NCBI GenBank assembly: GCA_002428015.1
Contig: DIZW01000115.1
Coordinates: 62,765-76,928, forward strand
Length of the DNA: 14,164 nt
DNA from: Oxalobacteraceae bacterium UBA6018
GTDB lineage: Bacteria; Pseudomonadota; Gammaproteobacteria; Burkholderiales; Burkholderiaceae_D
Direction: 5' to 3'
The notes below the pieces were generated by a model. It made no database searches. It worked only from the letters and a program-made list of their open reading frames with translations, and was not told where the DNA came from. The position numbers and the translations under genes were made by a program. The first letter of the stretch is position 1. Each line of letters begins with the position of its first letter. This document shows, piece after piece, positions 1 to 7,011 of the stretch.

Positions 1-190
1 TGTTATCAATTACTTACATATTTCCTTTTCGAAATGAATTTTGAGATGTAAGAAATTTCGACAACATTCCGAGCGGGTATCCTTCACTCGGGATGTAGGG
101 CAGGTGGCGGCGTCAACCCACGACACCCGAATGGGAATCAGGCTTCAGTCTGGCTCATGTGGTCTTTGCCCATATATGTTGGCAATTCGT
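1..190. other. Intergenic stretch with no recognised gene
   Basis: This stretch lies downstream of the carbonic anhydrase gene, which ends at 191 on the minus strand. The first 60 bases are clearly more AT-rich than the rest of the window. They hold two interleaved inverted repeats: CTTACAT at 13-19 with ATGTAAG at 46-52, and CGAAAT at 30-35 with ATTTCG at 55-60. Such pairs arise easily by chance in AT-rich DNA. No convincing reading frame with a ribosome binding site and no typical terminator was found. The open plus-strand frame that starts near 41 runs antisense through the carbonic anhydrase and looks like a shadow. Confidence 0.4.
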
Positions 191-880
191 TCAAGCCAGC
201 TTCCTGCGCCCTTCCACATGATCCCGTTCGAGCGGGCACACCAGCGGCAGGAAGCGCTGCTGGCGCCCGGAGTAAGCCATCAACGCCCCGCTCTCGAGAT
301 CGAAATACCAGCCGTGCAGCTTGAGCTTGCCCGCGTCCACCCGGCGCTGCAGCCAGGGATACGTCAACAGGTTGTCGATCGAATGCAGGATGCTGGCCTG
401 CTCACACGCGGTATGCTGCTGGTCCGAGCTTTTGTGCGCCAGGTCGCGCCTCACCTGCTGCGCCACCGGTTCGGCGATGGCCATCCAGCGCTGCACGAAG
501 TCGGTCTCCAGCGCGGCGCCCCCCGGCTCTTCCATCGGCGGGGCCATGAGCGCGCGGATGCCGCCGCAGCGCGCGTGGCCGAGCACGATGACGCGCTCCA
601 CCTCGAGTGTGCAGACCGCGAATTCGATCGCCGAGCTGACCCCGGCCGACGCGTCCGGCGCGCACGGCGGCACCAGGTTGGCGATATTGCGCACCACGAA
701 CATGTCGCCCGGATCGCTGCCGGTGAGCAGCATCGGGTCAACGCGCGAATCGCAGCAACCGATCAATAGCGTGGACGGACTCTGGCCGTCGCGCAGGCTG
801 TCGTACAAGGTTTCCGGCTCGCTGAAATATTGCTGCTGGAAACGGCGAAAACCGCGCACGAATTTTTCAATGTCTTCCAT
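191..880 (-). CDS. Beta-class carbonic anhydrase
   Basis: The 229-aa product should be a zinc enzyme interconverting CO2 and bicarbonate in the cytoplasm, supplying bicarbonate for carboxylations and helping pH balance. The beta-class signature is complete: the C-x-D-x-R motif in GCCDSRVDP gives Cys42, Asp44 and Arg46, and HARC gives His102 and Cys105. The three zinc ligands (Cys42, His102, Cys105) and the Asp-Arg dyad are therefore present, and the length is normal for the family. The ATG at 880 is preceded by AGGGA about nine bases upstream. A TACAAT element at 915-910 on the minus strand could be the -10 box, without a good -35. The gene is divergent from the L,D-transpeptidase gene. Family assignment is firm; the physiological role and choice of gene symbol (can or cynT) are not settled by the sequence. 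Confidence 0.95.
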   Translation of the reverse strand: MEDIEKFVRGFRRFQQQYFSEPETLYDSLRDGQSPSTLLIGCCDSRVDPMLLTGSDPGDMFVVRNIANLVPPCAPDASAGVSSAIEFAVCTLEVERVIVLGHARCGGIRALMAPPMEEPGGAALETDFVQRWMAIAEPVAQQVRRDLAHKSSDQQHTACEQASILHSIDNLLTYPWLQRRVDAGKLKLHGWYFDLESGALMAYSGRQQRFLPLVCPLERDHVEGRRKLA

Positions 881-999
881 GTCTATCCCTGTTCATCATG
901 CCTGTGCCGATTGTAGGCCAGAGGCCGCCGTCCGGCGGTGCGCACGATTGCCTAGCTCCTACGCCAGAAGACCTACAGCCAAACCGGCCGCCGCTCGCC

Positions 1000-1005
1000 T
1001 ATGAT
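1000..1005 (+). promoter_or_regulatory. Possible -10 element for the L,D-transpeptidase gene
   Basis: TATGAT matches five of six bases of the sigma-70 -10 consensus. It would start transcription near 1012, leaving a leader of about 20 bases before the ATG at 1033. No good -35 hexamer is visible. It matters because it lies inside the longer open frame starting at 898 and so favours the ATG at 1033. Confidence 0.35.
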
Positions 1006-1032
1006 GAGCCTTTCAGCCCGCCCGATACGCCC

Positions 1033-2589
1033 ATGTTCAAATTTTCTCCGCTGATCGTGCTGTTCTGCTGCCTGCGCGCCGCGCTGGCCGCGGCGGTGCC
1101 GCTGCCGTCCGACATCGCCGCGCTTGCCGCCCAGGCCGCGCAGGCGCCGCAGCGCACGCCGCGCCCATATGACGAGCGTGGTTGGCTGGAACGCTTCTAT
1201 GCGCCGCGCAACTACGCGCCCGCGTGGACGCCCGCCAAGGCCGCCAAGGCGATCGCGTTGCTGGACGACGCGCCCGCGCACGGCTTGCCGCCGGACGACT
1301 ACGGCGCCGCCACCCTCGACGCCGGCGTCGCCACGGCCGCCTCCGAGACCGCCCTCACGGCCGCGATGCTGCACTACCTCGCCGACCTGCACGTCGGCCA
1401 CGTGCGCTCGGAGTACCACACCACCATGCCCGATCCGCGCCTGAACAGCTTTGATCCCGTTGACCAGTTGCGCGCCGCCTTGCAGCGCGACCAGCTGGCC
1501 GCCACGGTCGACGCGGCGGAACCGCAACTGCCCTTGTACCGGCGCGTGCGCGCCACCCTGGCGCGCTACCGCGAGCTGGCCAGCCACGGGCAGCCGGTGC
1601 TGCCGCGCGCCGTCAAGGTGGCGCCGGACGGCCATTACGCGGGCGCCCAGGCGCTGCGCGAGCGCCTGATGCTGCTGGGCGACCTGGCCGACGATGCGGC
1701 GCCGGCCGATGACGCTCACTACAGCGAGGCCCTGGCCGAGGGCGTGCGCCAGTTCCAGCGCCGCCATGGCCTGGCCGACAACGGCATCCTGGACAAGGCC
1801 ACCATCGCCGCGCTCAACGTGCCGCTGTCGCACCGCGTGCGCCAGCTGGAACTGACCCTGGAACGCTTGCGCTGGCTGCCCGATTTCGCGCCCGGCCCGG
1901 TGATCGCCGTCAACTTGCCGGCCTACCGGCTGTGGGCCTTCAACACCGCCGATCCCGGCGTGGAGCCGCTGGAGATGCGCGTGATCGTCGGCAAGGCCGT
2001 CAAGACGCAGACGCCACTGTTCGTCGGCCAGATGCGCTATCTGGAATTCAACCCTTACTGGAACGTGCCGCGCAGCATAGAGCTGGGCGAAATCCTGCCC
2101 AAGCTGGCGCGCGATCCGCATTACCTGGCGAAAAACGACATGGAGATCGTCGCGCTCGGCAACGGCGCACCGGCCAGCGTCGAGGCCCTGCGGGCCGGCA
2201 AGGCGCGGGTGCGCCAGAAGCCGGGGCCGCAGAACGCGCTGGGCGCGGTCAAGTTCGCGATGCCCAACCCCATGAATATCTATCTGCACTCGACCTCGGC
2301 CCGCGAACTGTTCCAGCGCCAACGGCGCGACCTCAGCCACGGCTGCATCCGCGTGGAGAAGCCGGAAGCGCTGGCCGCCTTCGTGCTGGGCGACCAGCCG
2401 CAGTGGACGCCCGAGCGCATCGCCGCGGCCATGGCGCCGGGGCCGACCCGCACCGTCAACCTGACGCGGCCGATCCCGGTGGTGCTGTTCTACGCCACCG
2501 CCATCGTGGGGCGCGACGGCAAGGCCGTGTTTGCCGAGGATATCTACCGGCGCGACCCGCGGCTCGAGGCGGCGCTACGGGCCGATTAA
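1033..2589 (+). CDS. L,D-transpeptidase, YcbB/LdtD type, with peptidoglycan-binding domain
   Basis: The 518-aa product should be an exported enzyme that makes 3-3 cross-links in peptidoglycan. The ATG at 1033 gives a classic signal peptide (residues 1-20, MFKFSPLIVLFCCLRAALAA). The frame stays open back to an ATG at 898, but that start would bury the signal peptide behind 45 proline-rich residues. After the signal come an alpha-helical scaffold region (about 45-200), a peptidoglycan-binding repeat (about 205-265, with VRQFQRRHGLADNGILDKAT) and a YkuD catalytic domain (about 288-455). The active-site motif SHGCIRV gives His436, nucleophile Cys438 and Arg440, and an upstream YLHS gives His419. 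The order scaffold, PG-binding, YkuD is that of the large YcbB family. No clear Shine-Dalgarno precedes either start. The stop overlaps that of the convergent 55-aa ORF by four bases. Confidence 0.93.
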   Translation: MFKFSPLIVLFCCLRAALAAAVPLPSDIAALAAQAAQAPQRTPRPYDERGWLERFYAPRNYAPAWTPAKAAKAIALLDDAPAHGLPPDDYGAATLDAGVATAASETALTAAMLHYLADLHVGHVRSEYHTTMPDPRLNSFDPVDQLRAALQRDQLAATVDAAEPQLPLYRRVRATLARYRELASHGQPVLPRAVKVAPDGHYAGAQALRERLMLLGDLADDAAPADDAHYSEALAEGVRQFQRRHGLADNGILDKATIAALNVPLSHRVRQLELTLERLRWLPDFAPGPVIAVNLPAYRLWAFNTADPGVEPLEMRVIVGKAVKTQTPLFVGQMRYLEFNPYWNVPRSIELGEILPKLARDPHYLAKNDMEIVALGNGAPASVEALRAGKARVRQKPGPQNALGAVKFAMPNPMNIYLHSTSARELFQRQRRDLSHGCIRVEKPEALAAFVLGDQPQWTPERIAAAMAPGPTRTVNLTRPIPVVLFYATAIVGRDGKAVFAEDIYRRDPRLEAALRAD

Positions 2590-2753
2590 TCGTCGCCCGG
2601 CCCGTCACCGGGCATGGTGTCTGCCATCAAGCGCAATTCTTCCTCGGTCAACTGCTCGGGCGGCTCGTCCGGCGCCTTCGGCAAAGGCTGCTTCGGGTCG
2701 TGCGGCCGATGCGGGACGGCCTGGTTGGCGGGCTTGCCTGTATGCGTGCTCAT
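2586..2753 (-). CDS. Small hypothetical protein, 55 aa
   Basis: This short gene is supported mainly by its translation signals: GGAGG at 2762-2758 stands four bases before the ATG at 2753. The 55-aa product is hydrophilic and proline-rich, beginning MSTHTGKPANQAVPHRP and containing a central acidic stretch EQLTEEELRLMA that could form a short helix. It has no signal peptide, membrane segment or cysteine. It lies 17 bases after the stop of the LysR gene on the same strand and may share its transcript. Its TAA overlaps the TAA of the convergent transpeptidase gene. I do not recognise a family and assign no function. Confidence 0.65.
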   Translation of the reverse strand: MSTHTGKPANQAVPHRPHDPKQPLPKAPDEPPEQLTEEELRLMADTMPGDGPGDD

Positions 2754-2770
2754 ATCGCCTCCAAAACACC

Positions 2771-3691
2771 TTAGACAGCGGGCAAGGCGCGCGGTTCGAT
2801 GCCGCCTTGCACCAGCGCGATGAAGGGCGCCAGCAAGGGCGAGGGCTTGGCCGCGTCGTAGGCCAGGGCGATGCCCATGCTGAGCCGGCGCAGTTCGCCA
2901 CCCACGGGCCGATACACCACGCCCTGGCGCTTGACGTGGCGCAGGGAGGCGGGAATGAGCGCGACGCCCTGCCCTTCCGCGACCAGGCCCAGCAGCACGT
3001 GGTGGTCGGCCGGCTCGGGCGTCATGCGCGGATGAAAGCCGATCTGGTCGAACAGCGCCCGCGCGTAGTCGTCGTAGCCCGGATTGAGGCGGCGTTCGAA
3101 CCAGAACAGCGTTTCGTCCCCCAGGTCAGCGGGAACGAGCGCGCGCTTGCGCGCCAGGCGATGCGTGGAGGCCAGCGCCACCAGCGGCGGTTCGGCCTCC
3201 AGCGGCAGCACGGTCAAGCCTGGCGCCGCCGTGTGCAGGCCGATGAAGGCCGCATCCATGACGCCGTTGGCGATGTCGCGCACCAGGGCGATCGAGTGCT
3301 TGCCCTTGCTGCCGATGCGCCAGCGCGGAAAGCGCTCGCGCAGCGCGTCCAGCACGTCGGGAATGGCGCTGCGGTCGAACACGGTCGTGTAGCCGACGAC
3401 GAACTGGCCGCTGTCGGCGTCACGCCACGCGCGTGCCGCAGCCACCGCCTTGTCGGCCTGGCGCAGCGTGGCGCGCGCCTCGGGCAGGAAGGCGGCGCCG
3501 GCCTGCGTCAGGCTGACGCCGGCCTTGCCGCGCTCGAACAGCGCCACGCCCAGCACGTCTTCTAGCAGCTTGATCTGGCGCGTGAGCGGCGGCTGGGAGA
3601 TGTGCAGGCGCCGGGCCGCACGGCCGAAGTGCAGCGTCTCGGCCAGCACGGCGAAATAGCGGAACAGGCGGAGGTCGATCGCGTTATCCAT
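2771..3691 (-). CDS. LysR-family transcriptional regulator
   Basis: The 306-aa product has the usual LysR layout and length: a winged helix-turn-helix in the first 60 residues (LRLFRYFAVLAETLHFGRAA, then SQPPLTRQIKLLEDVLGVAL), a linker helix, and a periplasmic-binding-protein-like effector domain from about 90 to 295. The effector is unknown. I chose the ATG at 3691; a TTG two codons upstream (3697) is also in frame, and neither has a strong Shine-Dalgarno. The gene is divergent from the carboxymuconolactone decarboxylase-family gene at 3778, the classic arrangement in which a LysR protein controls its divergent neighbour and itself. A T-N11-A palindrome sits on its start codon. The probable target is therefore the divergent gene, by inference from position. 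Confidence 0.93.
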   Translation of the reverse strand: MDNAIDLRLFRYFAVLAETLHFGRAARRLHISQPPLTRQIKLLEDVLGVALFERGKAGVSLTQAGAAFLPEARATLRQADKAVAAARAWRDADSGQFVVGYTTVFDRSAIPDVLDALRERFPRWRIGSKGKHSIALVRDIANGVMDAAFIGLHTAAPGLTVLPLEAEPPLVALASTHRLARKRALVPADLGDETLFWFERRLNPGYDDYARALFDQIGFHPRMTPEPADHHVLLGLVAEGQGVALIPASLRHVKRQGVVYRPVGGELRRLSMGIALAYDAAKPSPLLAPFIALVQGGIEPRALPAV

Positions 3692-3704
3692 ACCCAAAAG
3701 GTAT
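3690..3704. promoter_or_regulatory. Candidate LysR operator (T-N11-A palindrome)
   Basis: ATACC-N5-GGTAT is a perfect 5+5 inverted repeat that contains the T-N11-A core (T3691, A3703) typical of LysR recognition sites. A further GGTAT half-site follows at 3714-3718. The element overlaps the LysR start codon and lies about 75 bases upstream of the divergent gene, suiting autorepression plus activation of the neighbour. A TTGGAT/TAGGAT pair at 3718-3723 and 3742-3747 with an 18-base spacer could be the promoter of the divergent gene. Confidence 0.5.
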
Positions 3705-3777
3705 CACAAAATCGGTATTGGATCATCCCGCCGGGCGCCGCTAGGATGGCTGCTCACATCACTTAGGAGGAGCGGAC

Positions 3778-4173
3778 ATGAACAATCAACGCTACGAGCG
3801 CGGACTCGCACGGCTGCGCGAGATCGACGGCGAACAGGGCGAGCGCGTGATCGCGGCGCTGGCCGACATCGCGCCCGACTTCGGCCGCCTGGTGATCGAA
3901 TTCGCGTTCGGCGACATCTACACCCGTCCGGCGCTGGATTTGAAGGCGCGCGAGATCGCCGTGGTGGCGGCCTTGACGGCCCTGGGCACGGCCGCGCCGC
4001 AACTGAAGGTGCACTTGCACGCCGCGCTCAATGTCGGCTGTTCACGCGCCGAGGTGGTGGAGACGATCATGCAGATGGCCGTCTACGCGGGCTTTCCGGC
4101 CGCCCTCAACGGCCTGTTCGCGGCCAAGGAGGTCTTCGCTCAGCTCGACGCGGTGCAGTCGGCGTCGGCCTGA
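3778..4173 (+). CDS. Carboxymuconolactone decarboxylase (CMD/AhpD-like) family protein
   Basis: The 131-aa all-helical protein has the CMD-family core from about residue 35 to 120: GDIYTRPALDLKAREIAVVA, then LKVHLHAALNVG and AEVVETIMQMAVYAGFPAAL. Conserved residues include Glu59, His79 and His81. The AhpD-type CxxC pair is absent; the only cysteine is Cys88. It is therefore unlikely to act as an AhpD disulfide reductase and is closer to the 4-carboxymuconolactone decarboxylase-like branch, whose members range from aromatic catabolism to unknown roles. No other beta-ketoadipate genes are present here, so catabolic use is not supported. The ATG follows a strong AGGAGG at 3765-3770. The 3' end overlaps the convergent DGC-domain gene by 34 bases. 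Control by the divergent LysR protein is likely. Confidence 0.9.
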   Translation: MNNQRYERGLARLREIDGEQGERVIAALADIAPDFGRLVIEFAFGDIYTRPALDLKAREIAVVAALTALGTAAPQLKVHLHAALNVGCSRAEVVETIMQMAVYAGFPAALNGLFAAKEVFAQLDAVQSASA

Positions 4174-4538
4174 CAGGCAGCGAGCGCGTCCGCGGCCTGT
4201 TCCACCACCGTGGCCGCCTCGGCGAGATCGAAGTCCGCGTGCAGGCGCTTGCGCACGCCCAGGGCGGACAGTTCCAGGTGCACCTGCGCGGTCACGCCAT
4301 GGCGCGCCAGGCACTTCTGGGCGCAGGCCACCGGGCAGCCGTCCACCGCCATCACGGTGCGTCCGGACGCGGCCAGGCGCACCAGCGCGGGCACGTCGCC
4401 ACCCACGCCGGCGATGCACGACATTTCGGCCAGGCCGCGCCGGTCCAGCTGCAGCGCGACATGGTTGGCCATCTGCGCGGCGCTGGAGCAGCCGGAGCAG
4501 GAGTACACAAGTGGCATGGAGGGATCGGGGCGTGGCAT
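4140..4538 (-). CDS. DGC-domain putative metal-binding protein
   Basis: The 132-aa cysteine-rich protein resembles the DGC-domain family of putative zinc-binding proteins. It shows SCSGCSSAAQMAN near the N-terminus (Cys14, Cys17), Cys41 in MSCIAGVGGDVPALV, and the signature DGCPVACAQKC (Asp66-Gly67-Cys68, Cys72, Cys76). Two more cysteines are near the C-terminus (Cys122, Cys128). There is no signal peptide or membrane segment. Function is unknown; family membership suggests binding of a metal or Fe-S cluster. The ATG at 4538 has AGGAG seven bases upstream; the frame extends further upstream but only across the ubiT gene. It starts 20 bases after the ubiT stop, so it looks like the last gene of a ubiUVT operon. 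It overlaps the convergent CMD-family gene by 34 bases. Confidence 0.87.
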   Translation of the reverse strand: MPRPDPSMPLVYSCSGCSSAAQMANHVALQLDRRGLAEMSCIAGVGGDVPALVRLAASGRTVMAVDGCPVACAQKCLARHGVTAQVHLELSALGVRKRLHADFDLAEAATVVEQAADALAACQADADCTASS

Positions 4539-4558
4539 GGTTTTCTCCTTTGAGACGA

Positions 4559-5014
4559 TCAGCCGCCTGGCGCGCGGCGCGCGCGAAAAAGCGGACCAAA
4601 ATCGAACGCCGACGCGTCCAGCGCATCGAGCGTATTCTTGAACAGCAGCCCCAGTTCGGTATCGCCTTCGAGGCGCAGGCGGCGGCTGAAAAACAGCGTG
4701 TCGGGATCTTCTTCGCGGCGCATCAACAGCAGCAGGTCGTGGGCGCGCGCGCCGATGGCCAGGTCGGCCTCGCGGTGGGTGGCCGGGCGGAAGGCGCCGG
4801 CGCGCCACGCGAAATCGAACACGACGCCGGCGTCGTCCACGCACAGGCGCAAGCGGCGCCCTTCCAGCGCGGCCTGGACGTCGGCCGGCAGATGGCGCGC
4901 CAACGCCAGGTTGAGCGCGCGCGCGAACAGCCATGCGCCGGGATAGGCCGGCAGGCGCTTGAGCAGCGCGGCCACGCTCCTGGGCAGGATATAGCGGGTG
5001 TCAGAGGCTTGCAT
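4559..5014 (-). CDS. ubiT: Ubiquinone biosynthesis accessory factor UbiT (SCP2 domain)
   Basis: The 151-aa product has an SCP2 lipid-binding domain, ending with the characteristic RLRLEGDTELGLLFKNTLDA (residues about 112-131). UbiT is the accessory factor of the oxygen-independent ubiquinone pathway, thought to bind isoprenoid intermediates for the hydroxylases UbiU and UbiV. The family call rests on the SCP2 pattern and on the position directly after ubiV, which is the usual arrangement. I chose the ATG at 5014, with GGAG in the upstream ATGGAGCGCC; it overlaps the ubiV 3' end by 14 bases, suggesting translational coupling. A longer in-frame start at 5116 would read deep into ubiV. The protein is slightly shorter than the E. 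coli one at the N-terminus. Confidence 0.92.
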   Translation of the reverse strand: MQASDTRYILPRSVAALLKRLPAYPGAWLFARALNLALARHLPADVQAALEGRRLRLCVDDAGVVFDFAWRAGAFRPATHREADLAIGARAHDLLLLMRREEDPDTLFFSRRLRLEGDTELGLLFKNTLDALDASAFDFGPLFRARRAPGG

Positions 5015-5909
5015 GGCGCTCCATTCCGGGCTGGCCGAACCAGTAGCCGTCGCAGTCCGCGGCCGGCAGCCATGGCGTGACGGATTCGCCGGCGGTATCG
5101 GGCCCGATGAGGCCATGGCGGGCCTGGTCGAAGGCGGCCAGCACCTGCTCCGTGCCGCTGGCCTGCGGGCTCACGCGCACCACATCGACGCCGATGGCGA
5201 GCATGTCGGCCAGCTCGCGCACCAGGTTGTACACCAGCGCCGACTGGGTCTGGGTCCCGTTGAGCACCAGGAAAGGCTCCTGCTCGCGCGTGCGCAGCAG
5301 CAGGCCGTCGGGGTGGTCCATGCAGCTGAAGCGGCAATCGTCCTTGGGCAGGTTGCGGTTGCGCGCGGTGAAGCAGCGCGCCGACAGCGCCAGCGGCATG
5401 CGCCCGTAGGCGAACACTTCGGTCTCGATGCCGGCCGGGCGTTCGGCCAGAATATGGACCAGCGCGTCGCGGCTCATCTCCAGCGGCATGACCCAGCGCC
5501 GCGCGCCCAGGCCGGCCACGAGCGCGAGCGAGGGCGCGCTGTACAGGTTCAGGTAGGCGCCGGCCACGAACGGCATATGCCCGCGCAGGTTGTGCACCGC
5601 GCCCATGTCGTTGGCCTCGAGCGAGTAACGGCCATTTTCCGCCATGCGGCGCAGCGCGGCCAGGTCGCTGCCGGATTCGATCAGCGCCAGGGTCGACAAC
5701 ACCACCTCCTTGCCGCTGGCGGCCAGCAGGTCGGCCACATCGAGCCAGTCGGACAGGCGCAGCTCGTGGCGGCGCGAGCACACCGTCTCACCCAGGTAGA
5801 CGATATCGGCCGGACCCTCGGCCACCATCTGGTAAAACTCGAACACCGTCGCGCGCGGCCAGTAGGTGAGGATGGGGCCGAGCGCGAGCTTGAGGGTTTT
5901 CTCTGTCAT
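5001..5909 (-). CDS. ubiV: O2-independent ubiquinone hydroxylase subunit UbiV (peptidase U32 family)
   Basis: The 302-aa product is a U32-family protein that forms a heterodimer with UbiU and hydroxylates the ubiquinone ring without oxygen. Four cysteines fit the [4Fe-4S] ligands known in the E. coli protein: Cys44 in ETVCSRRHELR and Cys179, Cys192 and Cys196 in ARCFTARNRNLPKDDCRFSC. The last three have the same spacing (13 and 4) as E. coli Cys180/193/197. The N-terminus LKLALGPILTYWPRATVFEF is typical. The ATG at 5909 has GGAAGTGAG upstream, and the gene starts five bases after the ubiU stop. The reading frame is open much further upstream, but that is a shadow of ubiU. It is the middle gene of ubiU-ubiV-ubiT. 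Confidence 0.96.
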   Translation of the reverse strand: MTEKTLKLALGPILTYWPRATVFEFYQMVAEGPADIVYLGETVCSRRHELRLSDWLDVADLLAASGKEVVLSTLALIESGSDLAALRRMAENGRYSLEANDMGAVHNLRGHMPFVAGAYLNLYSAPSLALVAGLGARRWVMPLEMSRDALVHILAERPAGIETEVFAYGRMPLALSARCFTARNRNLPKDDCRFSCMDHPDGLLLRTREQEPFLVLNGTQTQSALVYNLVRELADMLAIGVDVVRVSPQASGTEQVLAAFDQARHGLIGPDTAGESVTPWLPAADCDGYWFGQPGMERHASL

Positions 5910-5914
5910 GGCAC

Positions 5915-6943
5915 TCACTTCCAGGCGCGGTGATAGGCGCCGAGGGTGTGCTGCTGGCCCTCGGCGAGCTTGCCCAGCGCGGCGGTCCACGCAGGCTTGA
6001 CGGAGAAGCGCGCATGCGCGTCGCGGCAGGCGTCGATCGCGTCGCGCCACACCCGCGTCACCTGCGCCACGTAGGCCGGGCTGCGCTGGCGCCCTTCGAT
6101 CTTCACCGCGCGCACGCCCATGGCCAGCAATTGCGGCAGCAGCGCCAGGGTATTGAGGCTGGTGGGCTCCTCGATGGCGTAATAGGTGTCGCCCTCGACC
6201 TCGAAGCGGCCCTTGCACAGGGTCGGATAGCTGGCGCTTTCGCCGTCGGCATAGCGGTCGATCAGCACGCCGTTCAGGCGCGCATCCAGCCCGCGTGGGG
6301 TCTCCTGCCAGCGCACCGCCTTGGCCGGCGAGCAGACGCCGTGGGTATTGGGCGACTCGCCGGTGGCGTAGGACGACAGCGCGCAGCGCCCCTCGACCAT
6401 CACGCACAGGCTGCCGAAGCCGAACACTTCGATCTCGACCGGCGTATGGCCGATCAATTGTTCGACCTGGGTGAGCGAGAGCACGCGCGGCAGCACGGCG
6501 CGCGCGATGCCGAAGTGCTCGTGGTAGAAGTTGATGGCGTCGTAGTTGGTGGCCGAGCCCTGGACCGACAGGTGCAGGCGCAGTGCGGGGTGGTGCTTGC
6601 TGGCGTAGGCCATCAGGCCGGGATCGGCCAGGATCACCGCGTCGATGCCGGCATCGGCGGCGCGGTCGATGGCACCGCGCCACAATCCCCAGTTGTGCGC
6701 CTGGGGATAGGTGTTCAGGGCCAGCAGGACCTTGCGTCCGCGCTGGTGGGCGTAGGCGATGCCGGCCGCGATGGCCGCGTCGTCGAAATTGAGGCCGGCG
6801 AAATTGCGAGCGTTGGTGGCGTCGCGAAAACCGAGGTAGACGCAGTCGGCCCCATTGTCGACCGCGCTTTTGAGGGCCGGCAGGGAGCCTGCCGGGCATA
6901 CCAGTTCGAGCCCGGACCGGGGCGGTGCGGCGTGTTCAGTCAT
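5915..6943 (-). CDS. ubiU: O2-independent ubiquinone hydroxylase subunit UbiU (peptidase U32 family)
   Basis: The 342-aa product is a U32-family protein that pairs with UbiV to hydroxylate ubiquinone precursors under anoxia, probably with prephenate as oxygen donor as shown for E. coli. It has ELVCPAGSLPALKSAVDNGA at the N-terminus and the U32 core VEIEVFGFGSLCVMVEGRCA. Cys180, Cys187, Cys204 and Cys243 have spacings of 7, 17 and 39, identical to the E. coli UbiU [4Fe-4S] ligands (Cys169, 176, 193, 232). That separates it from the collagenase-like and RlhA U32 members. The ATG at 6943 has a weak purine-rich GAAGAG upstream. It leads the operon ubiUVT-DGC, and the upstream region carries an FNR/Dnr-type box with a well-placed -10 element, predicting expression when oxygen is low. 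Confidence 0.96.
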   Translation of the reverse strand: MTEHAAPPRSGLELVCPAGSLPALKSAVDNGADCVYLGFRDATNARNFAGLNFDDAAIAAGIAYAHQRGRKVLLALNTYPQAHNWGLWRGAIDRAADAGIDAVILADPGLMAYASKHHPALRLHLSVQGSATNYDAINFYHEHFGIARAVLPRVLSLTQVEQLIGHTPVEIEVFGFGSLCVMVEGRCALSSYATGESPNTHGVCSPAKAVRWQETPRGLDARLNGVLIDRYADGESASYPTLCKGRFEVEGDTYYAIEEPTSLNTLALLPQLLAMGVRAVKIEGRQRSPAYVAQVTRVWRDAIDACRDAHARFSVKPAWTAALGKLAEGQQHTLGAYHRAWK

Positions 6944-6959
6944 TGATCTCTTCAGGTGC

Positions 6960-6984
6960 GTGGCGCTGCCACGTGAAGCTTCAC
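6960..6984. repeat. Two adjacent palindromes at the ubiU transcription start
   Basis: GTGGC-GCT-GCCAC (6960-6972) is directly followed by the perfect 12-base palindrome GTGAAGCTTCAC (6973-6984). The inferred ubiU start site (near 6977) falls in the second palindrome. The first would form a 5-bp hairpin in the ubiU leader RNA. They could be an operator or a leader structure, or chance. Confidence 0.4.
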
Positions 6985-6988
6985 TATA
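6983..6988 (-). promoter_or_regulatory. Probable -10 element of the ubiUVT promoter
   Basis: TATAGT on the minus strand (5 of 6 to TATAAT) begins about 30 bases from the centre of the FNR-type box at 7012-7025. That is the spacing of class II FNR-dependent promoters, where the box replaces the -35. Transcription would start near 6977, giving a leader of about 33 bases. Confidence 0.6.
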
Positions 6989-7011
6989 GCGGCGCGCCGG
7001 TCGCGAAGTCC

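Noticed and set aside
1..60. Interleaved inverted repeats resembling an RNA pseudoknot
   Set aside because: Stems are 7 and 6 bp in AT-rich sequence with long loops; likely chance and with no associated gene.
925..938. CCGCC-GTCC-GGCGG hairpin between the carbonic anhydrase and transpeptidase genes as a terminator
   Set aside because: It lies upstream of both divergent genes, has no T-run, and short GC palindromes are common in such DNA.
973..2340. Long minus-strand open frame (455 codons) opposite the transpeptidase gene
   Set aside because: It is antisense to a gene with clear catalytic motifs, is rich in Arg, Gln, His and Ala as expected of a GC-rich shadow, and lacks any domain.
5930..6946. 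Plus-strand 338-codon frame opposite ubiU
   Set aside because: Antisense shadow of a gene whose cysteine pattern is diagnostic; no domain seen.
6944..6957. TTGAT followed by CTCT and TCAGG next to the ubiU start as a second FNR box
   Set aside because: Only one half-site matches, and it lies on the ribosome binding region and start codon.
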